From Clostridiales bacterium (GTDB taxonomy: Bacteria > Bacillota > Clostridia > Oscillospirales > CAG-272), in contig JAJQCT010000032.1 of the NCBI GenBank assembly GCA_021202555.1, positions 1-64,000 on the forward strand: a stretch of 64,000 nucleotides of DNA. The letters are read 5' to 3'. Below are positions 49,001-59,299 of the stretch, piece by piece (position 1 is the first letter of the stretch; every line of letters begins with the position of its first letter). A program made the translations under genes and the position numbers. The notes under the pieces were generated by a model. That model ran no database searches. It saw nothing but the letters and a program-made list of their open reading frames with translations, and had not been told where the DNA came from.

Positions 49001-49369
49001 GAGGCTGTCGCCCGATACGCCGTTATAATCGGTATAAACCTCAGTCTCGGCGTCCGTTTCGTCCTCGACAACCGCCTCGGCAGCAAGAATGGTCACGCTC
49101 TGTGTCGCGCGCTTATCCGTGCTGTAGTCGTAGTCCTCCTGATATTCGGCGTATGATTCCGCGTTCAGCGTATCGCTGAGTTCCTGCAGCGATGTACGCG
49201 ATGACGAGGAAGTGGTCGTCGAATCGTCAGTGTCGTCGTCTGTTTCTTCCGTTTCATCCGTCGTGTCTTCATCATCAGCGGACACCGACGTTGTAATCGT
49301 AAGCGTCCCCATCAGCATAACGACCGTCAGAAGAAGGGCGACAATTCTTTGAAGCTTTGATCTCTTCAT
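46025..49369 (-). CDS. Giant extracellular solute-binding protein with N-terminal CBM-like domains
   Basis: Signal MKRSKLQRIVALLLTVVMLMGTLTITTSVSAD; two beta-sandwich segments (GDSLYIGDTGTVTWTVDVPETGFYAMKIIYYP; EHWETAGQWIEYEIEVPEDGLYTIAMRFKQ); C-terminal SBP (PLTLYGETFAIPETQTFPMLFYRKDVLVDLGLEVPETWDDL). Confidence 0.88.
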   Translation of the reverse strand: MKRSKLQRIVALLLTVVMLMGTLTITTSVSADDEDTTDETEETDDDTDDSTTTSSSSRTSLQELSDTLNAESYAEYQEDYDYSTDKRATQSVTILAAEAVVEDETDAETEVYTDYNGVSGDSLYIGDTGTVTWTVDVPETGFYAMKIIYYPIDNKDNSIERMLYINGSVPFSEARYLAMTRIYVNEYSVDEDGNYVFDTDINGNDIRPSSTTSPEWCTYTLMDSNGYYADALELYFEEGENTIALEAVREPVVIYSITLYPYEDLPTYDEVEAEYAANGYTEATSSIKIDAEFTTAVSHITIYPIYDRSSAITDPQDPVLIKLNTIGDEHWETAGQWIEYEIEVPEDGLYTIAMRFKQSELSGLFTSRRLYIDGEVPFEECNYLRFEYSNNWQSKALGVNEDGDEPYQFYLTAGTHTLRFEVTLGELGSIVRQVSDSLDVINDCYLSILKLTGASPDSYRDYGFSRTIPDTLVNLVKEGRNLQDVIDQLETLNGGASENTATLSEIQRLVEKMGSDEDEIASNLSLLKTYIGSLGTWINTVVSQPLEIDYIMVQPASAELPQAEAGFFEAIWFEIRSFVGSFYTDYNSLGSTVEVDESNSVEVWVVTGRDQANIIRTLIDNTFTPYSNISVNLKLVASGTLLPSILAGVGPDVSLFTGDGDVINYAIRGALQGMNDKLCKNCSEHGVETLKYVDGGDTTCDVCGASGEDNWEVYFDTFEEVTARFSESATVPLTLYGETFAIPETQTFPMLFYRKDVLVDLGLEVPETWDDLLSLIPVLQYNNMDVGLTSDYLTYLYQMGGELYADDGMRVNLDSNLALEAFEMMCNMFTMYSLPYSYDFANRFRTGEMPVAVASYTSYNQLTVFATEISGLWEFTTIPGMEQDDGTINYTAVSTVVGVVMIKGSENKQNAWAFIDWYTDSDFQSSYSNELVALLGDAGMNPTANIEALETLSWTKSEYAALYDQFSHLTAVPNYPGSYIISRYTNFAFLSAYNDGASPSNALLGYVNTINKEFTRKREEFGLETLEVGQTLAEKRVDQALEVIDSLSSNDKTTYQILIEEFETACDNALSGSATQEDYDALLTAAENLKEASSLFDDAYTYASEAVTALESYV

Positions 49370-49521
49370 GAAAATCCTCCTGCCTTGTTTCACTTTAACG
49401 GACGAGGCGTCAGCTCACGAGCGCCGCCGTCCGAAGAGTTTCACTTTTTGTGCCGCACCGTGCGGCGTGATTTGAATAAGTGAGCGGGCAATTCGCCACA
49501 CTACTTATTTTACATAAAGAT

Positions 49522-49550
49522 ATAATATCATAGCTCGAAAAAGTTGTCAA
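49522..49550 (-). promoter_or_regulatory. SigmaA-type promoter of the SBP/permease operon
   Basis: Minus strand TTGACA-N17-TATTAT. Confidence 0.75.
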
Positions 49551-49889
49551 GTATCAATAAAAAAATATGACGGCTTCCTGAAAAGCAGGTGACGAACGCA
49601 TGATAAAATCAAGTGAACGTGTAAATAAAAACTCATTGTTAAGGTTTTGCTTTTCAAATGTTAATCGAGACTTTGACACGCATTTAACGTAAATCAAATT
49701 TACTCAAACCGGCTGTGAAAAGGATTTCTGACGGCTGAAAAATCACCATATGAAGGTGCAATTTCGGACAAAAACGCGCTCGGTAGACGGTCATTTTTCA
49801 TCTGTTTTGCCGGTGAGTAAACGAAATTTACAATGTTTCGTTTTGGAAATAATTCCGCAAATTTCGGTGGAAAGGTGCCGAAAAGGGGT

Positions 49890-49916
49890 GATTTTTGTGC
49901 AATCTGCACAAAAATC
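49890..49916. repeat. Perfect 12-bp-arm hairpin in AT-richer intergenic segment
   Basis: gatttttgtgca-atc-tgcacaaaaatc; partial third copy tgcacaaaaat at 49945. Confidence 0.9.
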
Positions 49917-50094
49917 GAACCGAATTTTCTACACCTGTACAAGTTGCACAAAAATGCACGTTTTGGCGTCGATTTTTGCCTTGATTTAGTGCTTTTTGAT
50001 ATTTTCATACAGATTTCTTCCAAATTGAGGGCGTCCGCGCGTGTTTTCATGTGACGGCGGCGTGAAATGCCAGAAAGCGCCCGACTTCGCTTTG

Positions 50095-51255
50095 TCAAAT
50101 ATGCGTTATTTCCCGCAGGCGAGAAACGCACTCGGAAAGGCAGACCTTGATATATTCGGCGTCATTTGCTGTCGCCCCTCGCGGGAGCGATATGCGAATC
50201 GTTCCGCGGGCGCGCTCCCTGCCGTATCCGAGCGCCGTTATGACGTGCGACGGCTCGGCGGCTCCCGACGAGCAGGCGGATCCCGTTGAGACGCAGATTC
50301 CGCGCGAATCGAGCAAAAGCATGAGGCTCTCGCCCTCAACGCCGTCGAAGCTGACGGAAAGATTGCCGCAAATGCGGTTTTTCATGCTGCCGTTTATGTG
50401 CGATGACGGTATTTCATTTATTATATATTCCGCGATGTCGTTCCGCAGTCCCGCGACACGCTCCGTATCGTCAAAATTTTCAAGCGAAAGCTCAAGCGCC
50501 CTTGTCATTGCCGCCGCCGCGGGAAGATTTTCCGTTCCCGCCCTCATTCCGCGCTCCTGCTCGCCGCCGAGAATGAACGGCTCGATTTCGCATCCGTCCG
50601 AGAGAATGAGCGCTCCGATTCCTCTCGGCGCGCCGAATTTATGCCCCGAAAGCGTCATCATGTCCGCTCCCGTATCGCGAAAGGATAGTTTCACCGAGCC
50701 GACAGCCTGCACCGCGTCAGTCATGAAGTAAGCGCCGACGCTGTGAGCCATTTTTTCAAGCGTTCCTATCGGCTGAATCGTGCCGATTTCGTTGTTTGCG
50801 TACATGACGGAGACGATTCCGACCTCGCCGTCGATTATTTTCGCCGCCCGCTCAATATCGACGGCACCGTCAGGCGTGACAGGGAGATATTCAAGTGCAT
50901 ATCCCTCCCTTTCAAGCGCCCTTGCCGCGTTTATAACGGCGGGATGCTCGACCTCTGAGACGGCGATTTTGTTTTTGCCGAAGCGCTCCTTCATGAAGCG
51001 CGCGCCCGAAACGACTGCCCAGTTGTCAGCCTCGGTGCCGCCCGACGTGAAAAAGACACGTCTCGGGTTCGCGCCGAGCAGCTCCGCCATGCGCCCTCTG
51101 CATTCGTCAAGCCGCCGTCTTGCCGCCCTGCCGACGGAATACTGTGAGGAAGGATTCCCCCATATCTCACGCGCTGTTTTTTCGTATTCCAAAAGCGCCT
51201 CGGGAAGCGTCGGCACCGTCGCCGCCGCATCCGCGTACACAAATCTTTTTTCCAT
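50095..51255 (-). CDS. Cysteine desulfurase (NifS/IscS-like)
   Basis: YADAAATVPTLPEAL, SGGTEADNWAV, SGHKFGAPRGIGALI, STGSACSSGAAEPSHVI. Confidence 0.95.
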   Translation of the reverse strand: MEKRFVYADAAATVPTLPEALLEYEKTAREIWGNPSSQYSVGRAARRRLDECRGRMAELLGANPRRVFFTSGGTEADNWAVVSGARFMKERFGKNKIAVSEVEHPAVINAARALEREGYALEYLPVTPDGAVDIERAAKIIDGEVGIVSVMYANNEIGTIQPIGTLEKMAHSVGAYFMTDAVQAVGSVKLSFRDTGADMMTLSGHKFGAPRGIGALILSDGCEIEPFILGGEQERGMRAGTENLPAAAAMTRALELSLENFDDTERVAGLRNDIAEYIINEIPSSHINGSMKNRICGNLSVSFDGVEGESLMLLLDSRGICVSTGSACSSGAAEPSHVITALGYGRERARGTIRISLPRGATANDAEYIKVCLSECVSRLREITHI

Positions 51256-51497
51256 GTTTCTTCCTTATAGATATGTGCCGTCCGCAAAAATTTTACGCAA
51301 AATTTCGCGCTCCGCGCTTGCGTTTTTTTTCGCGCTGTGATATTATATTAGCCGCCCCGAGCTGTTGTCGCGCACCAAAGACAGCGCGCTGGTGTCGCGT
51401 TAATCGTGTTAATATTATACACCGGATGACCGGATTTTTCAAGCGGTGACCTGCGGGTGCGCTCGGAGCATTTTTTATAAACGGAGGATTTCAGGTT

Positions 51498-52472
51498 ATG
51501 ATAAAAATAGGTGTTGATCTTGGCGGCACGAACACAGCCGCGGGAATTGTAGACGGGAGCGGAATGAAGCTGTTAGCGAAGGTTTCCGTGCCCACAAAGC
51601 GCGGGGACGAAAACGAAATCGTGGAAAGCATCGTATCTGCCGTCGAGGGACTTCTTTTAACTGCGCGCGCCGAGGTCGGCGACGTGATGAGCATAGGGCT
51701 TGCGTCTCCCGGAATCGTAAACCGTGAGGAGGGAATCGTAGAATTTGCGTCAAATCTTCCGCTGCGCGATTTTCCGCTCGCGGCGGCGGTATCGGAAAGG
51801 CTCGCGATAGACAAAGAGCGCGTTCACATGGTAAACGACGCGGCGGCGGCTGCGATTGGAGAATATTTCGCGGGCGCGGGGCGCGGGACGCGGGATTTCA
51901 TAGTAATGACACTCGGAACGGGCATTGGCGGCGGAATCATCGTTGACGGGCATCTGCTCACGGGACATAATCACGCCGGCGGCGAAATCGGGCACACCGT
52001 AATTGTCGAGGGGGGCGAGCCGTGCGGCTGCGGAAGGCGCGGCTGCGCCGAGGCGTACTGCTCCGTGACGGGGCTTATACGCATGACAAAGGAATCAATC
52101 GACAAATGCGGCAAAAGCTCCGTGCCGACGCTCATGACGGACATTGCCGCCGAGGCGGGCAAAATCGGCGGGAGAACGGCGTTTGACGCAATGCGCGCGG
52201 GTGACGCGGCGGGAACTGTCGTCGTCGAGCGCTACATAACGTATCTTGCCGCTGCCGTGACAAATTACATCAACATATTCCAGCCGGAGGTTTTAGCCGT
52301 CGGCGGCGGAATTTCAAATGAGGGCGACACTCTCATCGTGCCGCTGCGCGAGAAGGTTTACGCCGAAATGTACAATCGCTCGCAGCCGAGGGCGCTTTTC
52401 TGTGAAATCAAGCGCGCCGAGCTTGGCAATGACGCGGGGATATTCGGCGCCGCTCTCGCGGAAAACGTGTAA
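51498..52472 (+). CDS. ROK-family sugar kinase (glucokinase-like)
   Basis: IGVDLGGTNTAAGIVD, TLGTGIGGGIIVDGHLLTGHNHAGGEIGHTVIVEGGEPCGCGRRGCAEAYCS. Confidence 0.95.
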   Translation: MIKIGVDLGGTNTAAGIVDGSGMKLLAKVSVPTKRGDENEIVESIVSAVEGLLLTARAEVGDVMSIGLASPGIVNREEGIVEFASNLPLRDFPLAAAVSERLAIDKERVHMVNDAAAAAIGEYFAGAGRGTRDFIVMTLGTGIGGGIIVDGHLLTGHNHAGGEIGHTVIVEGGEPCGCGRRGCAEAYCSVTGLIRMTKESIDKCGKSSVPTLMTDIAAEAGKIGGRTAFDAMRAGDAAGTVVVERYITYLAAAVTNYINIFQPEVLAVGGGISNEGDTLIVPLREKVYAEMYNRSQPRALFCEIKRAELGNDAGIFGAALAENV

Positions 52473-52480
52473 TAGACCAA

Positions 52481-52585
52481 AAAAGGGGGTCTTTTTGCAA
52501 AAAGACCCCCTTGACCCCCAAAAATCCTCTGCCGCAATCAATACGTTGTATTGATTGCTGAATGGGGTTGCCCCGATTTTCTGTT
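52481..52585 (-). repeat. Composite palindromic repeat element, short copy (reverse orientation)
   Basis: Reverse complement reads aatcggggcaaccccattcagcaatcaatacaacgtattgattgcggcagaggatttttgggggtcaagggggtctttttgcaaaaagaccccctt; cf. 18350-18626. Confidence 0.85.
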
Positions 52586-52618
52586 GCACTTCACATCATT
52601 TTATGATATAATAAGACA

Positions 52619-52649
52619 TTGAATAATGAATCGCAGATTCATTATTCAA
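52619..52649. repeat. 14-bp-arm palindrome TTGAATAATGAATC-gca-GATTCATTATTCAA
   Basis: Same arms as at 62158-62188. Confidence 0.95.
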
Positions 52650-52655
52650 GTCTGT

Positions 52656-52696
52656 TGAATATTCGATTAAAATCACAGATTTGAATCGAATATTCA
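52656..52696. repeat. 13-bp-arm palindrome TGAATATTCGATT...AATCGAATATTCA adjacent to the 52619 element
   Basis: Perfect inverted arms 52656-52668 / 52684-52696. Confidence 0.9.
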
Positions 52697-52789
52697 CAAT
52701 ATAGCGCTCTATATAAAGCATTGCTGTTGCAGCGCTATCCATTATCTTAGCACTGCACACTAAAAAATTTGCGAGGAGATTTTGCGGGA

Positions 52790-53322
52790 ATGAAGAAAAT
52801 TGCACTTTTGACGGCAGCGGTACTTATTATGACGGCGCTTTTGTCATGCTCCGCCGCAAACGACGACGAGACACCTTACGGAATGCAGCTGATCGACGAC
52901 GAGGTGGTTGACTATAAGCTCTATGTCCCCGAGGACTGGACGCCGTCGATTTCAACGGGAGCTGTCGGAGCGTATTATTCCTCCGACGACCCGACAAGCG
53001 TCACTGTCATGATGTGGAACGATGACCTGAACGCGACGCTCGACGAATGGTGGGAGGGCTACCAAGAGGAGTTTGAGGCTGTTTACGAGGATTTCACCGT
53101 CATCTCGACCGACAGCACGACGCTCGGCGGGGTTTCTGCCATGAGATACGAATACACGGGGACGTTCGCTGGGACGGAGCTTCACTATATCCAGTACGTC
53201 TGCATGAGGTACAGCCTCTCCGTGAGCGCTGTCTACATTTTGACGTTTACCTCGACTGAGGCGAATTACGAGTCGCATCTTGAGGAGCTTTCCGACATAG
53301 TGGACAACTTCACGTTTATAGG

Positions 53323-53326
<4 letters not shown>
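52790..53326 (+). CDS. Small lipoprotein (PsbP-like/unknown)
   Basis: MKKIALLTAAVLIMTALLSCSAAND lipobox; stop overlaps the next start. Confidence 0.8.
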
Positions 53327-55945
<2,619 letters not shown>

Positions 55946-55951
55946 ATAAAG

Positions 55952-56090
55952 GTCATCTCCGCCAGACGTTATGGCGGACAGGATATTCTGCATAAAGTGC
56001 AGCTTTGCATAAACTGCAAACCGGAAAGGGCGATCCTTTCCGTCTCCCGAAAGGCGGGCGGAGAGGGTCGCCGATTCTGTGCAAAGATTT
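55952..56090. repeat. Cluster of short hairpins downstream of eno
   Basis: tccgcca-gacgtta-tggcgga; tttgca-taaac-tgcaaa; cggaaagg-gcgat-cctttccg; quasi-palindrome cgatcctttccgtctcccgaaaggcgggcggagagggtcg. Confidence 0.7.
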
Positions 56091-56139
56091 TTTAATGCGA
56101 AAAAAATGCCGGAAAGCGGCAAAAAAGAGGGCAAAAGCA

Positions 56140-57054
56140 ATGTCTGAAAAGCTCAAAAATATTAACGTAAAGGCGATAACGGGAGAGGTACTTTACATTA
56201 TCCTCGGCTCCGTGCTTTACGGTCTTGCAATCGATATGTTCCTGACCCCGTCGGGAACCGTCATGGGAGGCGCTACAGGTATCGCGACGCTTCTGAATAT
56301 CCTATTTGACCTGCCTACAGGTACCGTAATCCTTATAATCAATATCCCGATACTTCTCGTCGCGTGGAAAATATACGGCATCGGCATGATTTCCCACACG
56401 ATAATAGCCGTCGCGGCGACCTCGGTAACGACCGACCTTCTCGATTTGCTCTTTTCCGCCGGTATTCTTCCCGTCCCCGAAATTGATCCGCTTTTCTCCG
56501 CCATATGCGGCGGCGCGCTTCTCGGAGCGGCGGCAGGACTTCTTCTTTCGCGCGGCTACACGACGGGAGGGAGCGACCTTACGTCCGTCATGCTGAAGCG
56601 CAAAATCAAGCGGCTTTCAACGGGAAATATCATATTCATTCTCGACCTTATCATAATCGGCGGCTCGGCGATTGTGCGCTTCATTTTCACCGAGGATGCG
56701 ACATTCGCGACACTCATTACGGGTGTGCTTTATTCCATCGTCGCGGTGTACGTTTATTCATTCGCGCTCGATACCGTTGTCGGTGGTACGAAAACGTCGA
56801 AGATGGCTATTATCGTCTCGGACAAGTACGACGATGTTGCTGACGGGATTTTCCAAGACCTCGCCCGCGGCGTGACGATTCTGCACGGGCTCGGCTGGTA
56901 TTCCGGGCAGGAGAAAAACGTGATTATGTGCGTCGTGAAGCGCGGCGAGCTGTTCATCCTGAAATCAACGGTGATGAGAACAGACGACAAAGCGTTCATG
57001 ATTCTCCTTGATGCGAAAGACGTTCTCGGTCACGGATTCGGACAAATTGAGTAA
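56140..57054 (+). CDS. YitT-family membrane protein (DUF161/DUF2179)
   Basis: GSVLYGLAIDMFLTPSGTVMGGATGIATLLN, C-terminal DUF2179 SDKYDDVADGIFQDLARGVTILHGLGWYSGQEKNVIMCVVKRGEL. Confidence 0.93.
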   Translation: MSEKLKNINVKAITGEVLYIILGSVLYGLAIDMFLTPSGTVMGGATGIATLLNILFDLPTGTVILIINIPILLVAWKIYGIGMISHTIIAVAATSVTTDLLDLLFSAGILPVPEIDPLFSAICGGALLGAAAGLLLSRGYTTGGSDLTSVMLKRKIKRLSTGNIIFILDLIIIGGSAIVRFIFTEDATFATLITGVLYSIVAVYVYSFALDTVVGGTKTSKMAIIVSDKYDDVADGIFQDLARGVTILHGLGWYSGQEKNVIMCVVKRGELFILKSTVMRTDDKAFMILLDAKDVLGHGFGQIE

Positions 57055-57083
57055 TTGCGCTTTATTTTTGTCATGAAGCTTCA

Positions 57084-57146
57084 GCCTTCATGATCCTTCT
57101 TGACGCAAAAGACGTTCTCGGTCACGGATTTGGACAAATCGAGTGA
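57084..57146 (+). pseudogene. Duplicate remnant of the yitT 3' end (AFMILLDAKDVLGHGFGQIE*)
   Basis: 21 codons incl. stop encode the same peptide as 56992-57054 with only synonymous changes. Confidence 0.92.
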
Positions 57147-57150
57147 AATC

Positions 57151-57381
57151 GCTTCAAACGCTTTCGCGTTTGAAGCGGATAAATCGCCGCTTCGCGGTGG
57201 TGAAATCCATCTTGCGCCTACAGCGCAAGATGGGTGAAATCCGTCGCTAGCGCGACGGGTTAATGATAGCACTTGAAAGCTTTTGCTTTCAAGTGCTAAT
57301 TTTATTGAATGGATTTCCGAAGGAAAGCCCTCTAAAACCACAGTTTCTCAAAGTGCACTGCGCTTTGAGAAACTGTGGTTT
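57151..57381. repeat. Array of five to six perfect hairpins, several separated by TGAAATC(C)-like spacers
   Basis: Stems at 57151-57176 (11 bp), 57187-57197 (4 bp), 57207-57233 (11 bp), 57241-57258 (7 bp), 57267-57298 (14 bp), 57335-57381 (19 bp). Confidence 0.92.
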
Positions 57382-57440
57382 CACCATCCCGTCTCCATCG
57401 TCATATACTGATAAAAAAGCAAATGACGGAGGCATAACAC

Positions 57441-57905
57441 ATGGACGACGGCATAATGCATGACGGGAGCGGCAAGCTCGATAACGCGCCTGACGGCTAC
57501 ACCGAAACGGGCTATCTTATAGTAAACACATACACGGCGCGGGGAGCGATTCCCGTCGAGGGGTCGCTTGTCACCGTATTTTTCGGCGACGCGGCGATGA
57601 CATCGCCCGAAGCGGTGCTGACAACTGACGAAAGCGGCAAAACGGCAAAGCTTTCGCTCCCCGCGCCGCCGAAAAGCACCTCGCTCATTCCGGGCGGGGG
57701 CGAGGGGACGCCGCCCTACGGCATATACAATATTTCGATAATACACGAGGGCTTCATTCCCGTGTACGACATCGGCGTGAAGATTTTCTCGGGCGTGACG
57801 GCGATTCAGAGCGCCGACCTCATCCCCGAAATTCAGTCCTTCCCGCCCGATAACATAATTGACGACACCGATTATGTAGACGAAACGGGGGATTACAATC
57901 TGTGA
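57441..57905 (+). CDS. Hypothetical protein of a PG-binding gene cluster (carboxypeptidase-regulatory-like beta fold)
   Basis: GYLIVNTYTARGAIPVEGSLVTVFFGD... ; overlaps the next start (GTGA). Confidence 0.75.
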   Translation: MDDGIMHDGSGKLDNAPDGYTETGYLIVNTYTARGAIPVEGSLVTVFFGDAAMTSPEAVLTTDESGKTAKLSLPAPPKSTSLIPGGGEGTPPYGIYNISIIHEGFIPVYDIGVKIFSGVTAIQSADLIPEIQSFPPDNIIDDTDYVDETGDYNL

Positions 57906-59299
57906 CTGACGGCTCGCTCAATCTCCCATACATACCCGAAACGATTACGGTTCATCTCGGCTCGCCCACCTCGGGCGCCGAAAACGTCACCGTCGATTTC
58001 CCCTACTACGTGAAAAACGCGGCGTCGAGCGAGATTTACCCGACATGGCCCGAAGCTGCGCTGCGCGCGAACATTCTCGCCATAATTTCATTCGCGCTCA
58101 ACCGCGTCTACACCGAATATTATCCTTCGCGCGGGTACAATTTCAACATCACGAACGACACGACGATTGACCAGTCGTTCGTGCGCGGACGCGACACCTA
58201 CGAAAATATAGGCGCGATTGTTGACGAGATATTCGATTCCTACATACGGCGCGAGGGGGCTGTCGAGCCGCTCTACGCCCTTTACTGCAATGGTACGACA
58301 TCGACGTGCGCGGGGCTTTCGCAGTGGGGGAGCGTCACGCTCGCGGACGAGGGGATGGGAGCGCTTGAAATTCTCTCGTATTATTACGGCGACATCGAGC
58401 TTGTGACGGACGCTCCCGTCGAGGGAATAACCGAAAGCGTTCCGTCCTTCATTCTGCGTCTCGGCTCCGCGGGAAACGAGGTCGAAGCAATACAGATAAA
58501 GCTCAACCGCATATCGAAAAATTATCCCGCTATACCGAAAATCAATCCAACTGACGGAATTTTCGGGACGCAGACGGACGCGGCGGTGCGGGAATTTCAG
58601 AGCATATTCAATTTAACTGTTGACGGGCTTGTCGGACGCGCGACATGGTACGCGATAGCGCGCGTTTTTGCCGCCGTCAAGCGCCTGAACGACCTTGAAT
58701 CGGAGGGGCTGACGGAGGATGAGATAACGAATATTTACTCGACGCTGAAGGTCGGCGACACGGGAAATTACGTGCGCGAGGTGCAGTATCTGCTCTCATT
58801 TGCCGCAGAGTTCAACGATTTTATCCCGTATATTGAAATTGACGGGATATTCGGCGAAAAAACGGAGGCTGCCGTCGAGGCGTTTCAGACATATTACGGG
58901 CTTCCCGCGACGGGAGAGGTCGATTCCGCGACATGGACGGGGCTTTATCTCACCTACCGCTCATATCTTTCATCCCTCGGGGACGATTATTTTGACAGCT
59001 CGACAGTCCCCTACCCCGGATATCCACAGCGGCTCGGCGAGGAGTCGGACGCTGTTGCGGCACTTCAGGAATATCTTTCGCTCATCTCGACGGTTTACTC
59101 CGAAATTACCTCTCCCGAGGTCACCGGGACGTTTGACGAGGCGACGGAGAGGTCGGTTGAGGAATTTCAGTCGTATTTCGGGCTTCCCGTGACGGGAATT
59201 GCCTCCGCATACACATGGAACGCGATAACGGACGCATACCGCAGCATATTTGACGGAAATTTAGCGTCGGGGACGCAGTATCCCGGCGCGGACGAGTGA
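57902..59299 (+). CDS. SpoIID-like domain protein with multiple peptidoglycan-binding (PG_binding_1) repeats
   Basis: WPEAALRANILAIISFALNR and LSQWGSVTLADEGMGALEILSYYYGDIELV (SpoIID-like) followed by VEAIQIKLNRI..FGTQTDAAVREFQ type repeats. Confidence 0.85.
   Translation: MTDGSLNLPYIPETITVHLGSPTSGAENVTVDFPYYVKNAASSEIYPTWPEAALRANILAIISFALNRVYTEYYPSRGYNFNITNDTTIDQSFVRGRDTYENIGAIVDEIFDSYIRREGAVEPLYALYCNGTTSTCAGLSQWGSVTLADEGMGALEILSYYYGDIELVTDAPVEGITESVPSFILRLGSAGNEVEAIQIKLNRISKNYPAIPKINPTDGIFGTQTDAAVREFQSIFNLTVDGLVGRATWYAIARVFAAVKRLNDLESEGLTEDEITNIYSTLKVGDTGNYVREVQYLLSFAAEFNDFIPYIEIDGIFGEKTEAAVEAFQTYYGLPATGEVDSATWTGLYLTYRSYLSSLGDDYFDSSTVPYPGYPQRLGEESDAVAALQEYLSLISTVYSEITSPEVTGTFDEATERSVEEFQSYFGLPVTGIASAYTWNAITDAYRSIFDGNLASGTQYPGADE

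Noticed and set aside
49700-50131. 143-aa minus-strand ORF between the SBP promoter and nifS
   Set aside because: Overlaps the nifS 3' end, no clear RBS, basic low-information composition and embedded hairpin; not called as CDS, region kept as a finding.
51310-51480. Possible structured element between nifS and ROK kinase (gttgtcgcg...ggtgtcgcg)
   Set aside because: Only weak imperfect repeats; no clear stem or terminator supporting an RNA element.
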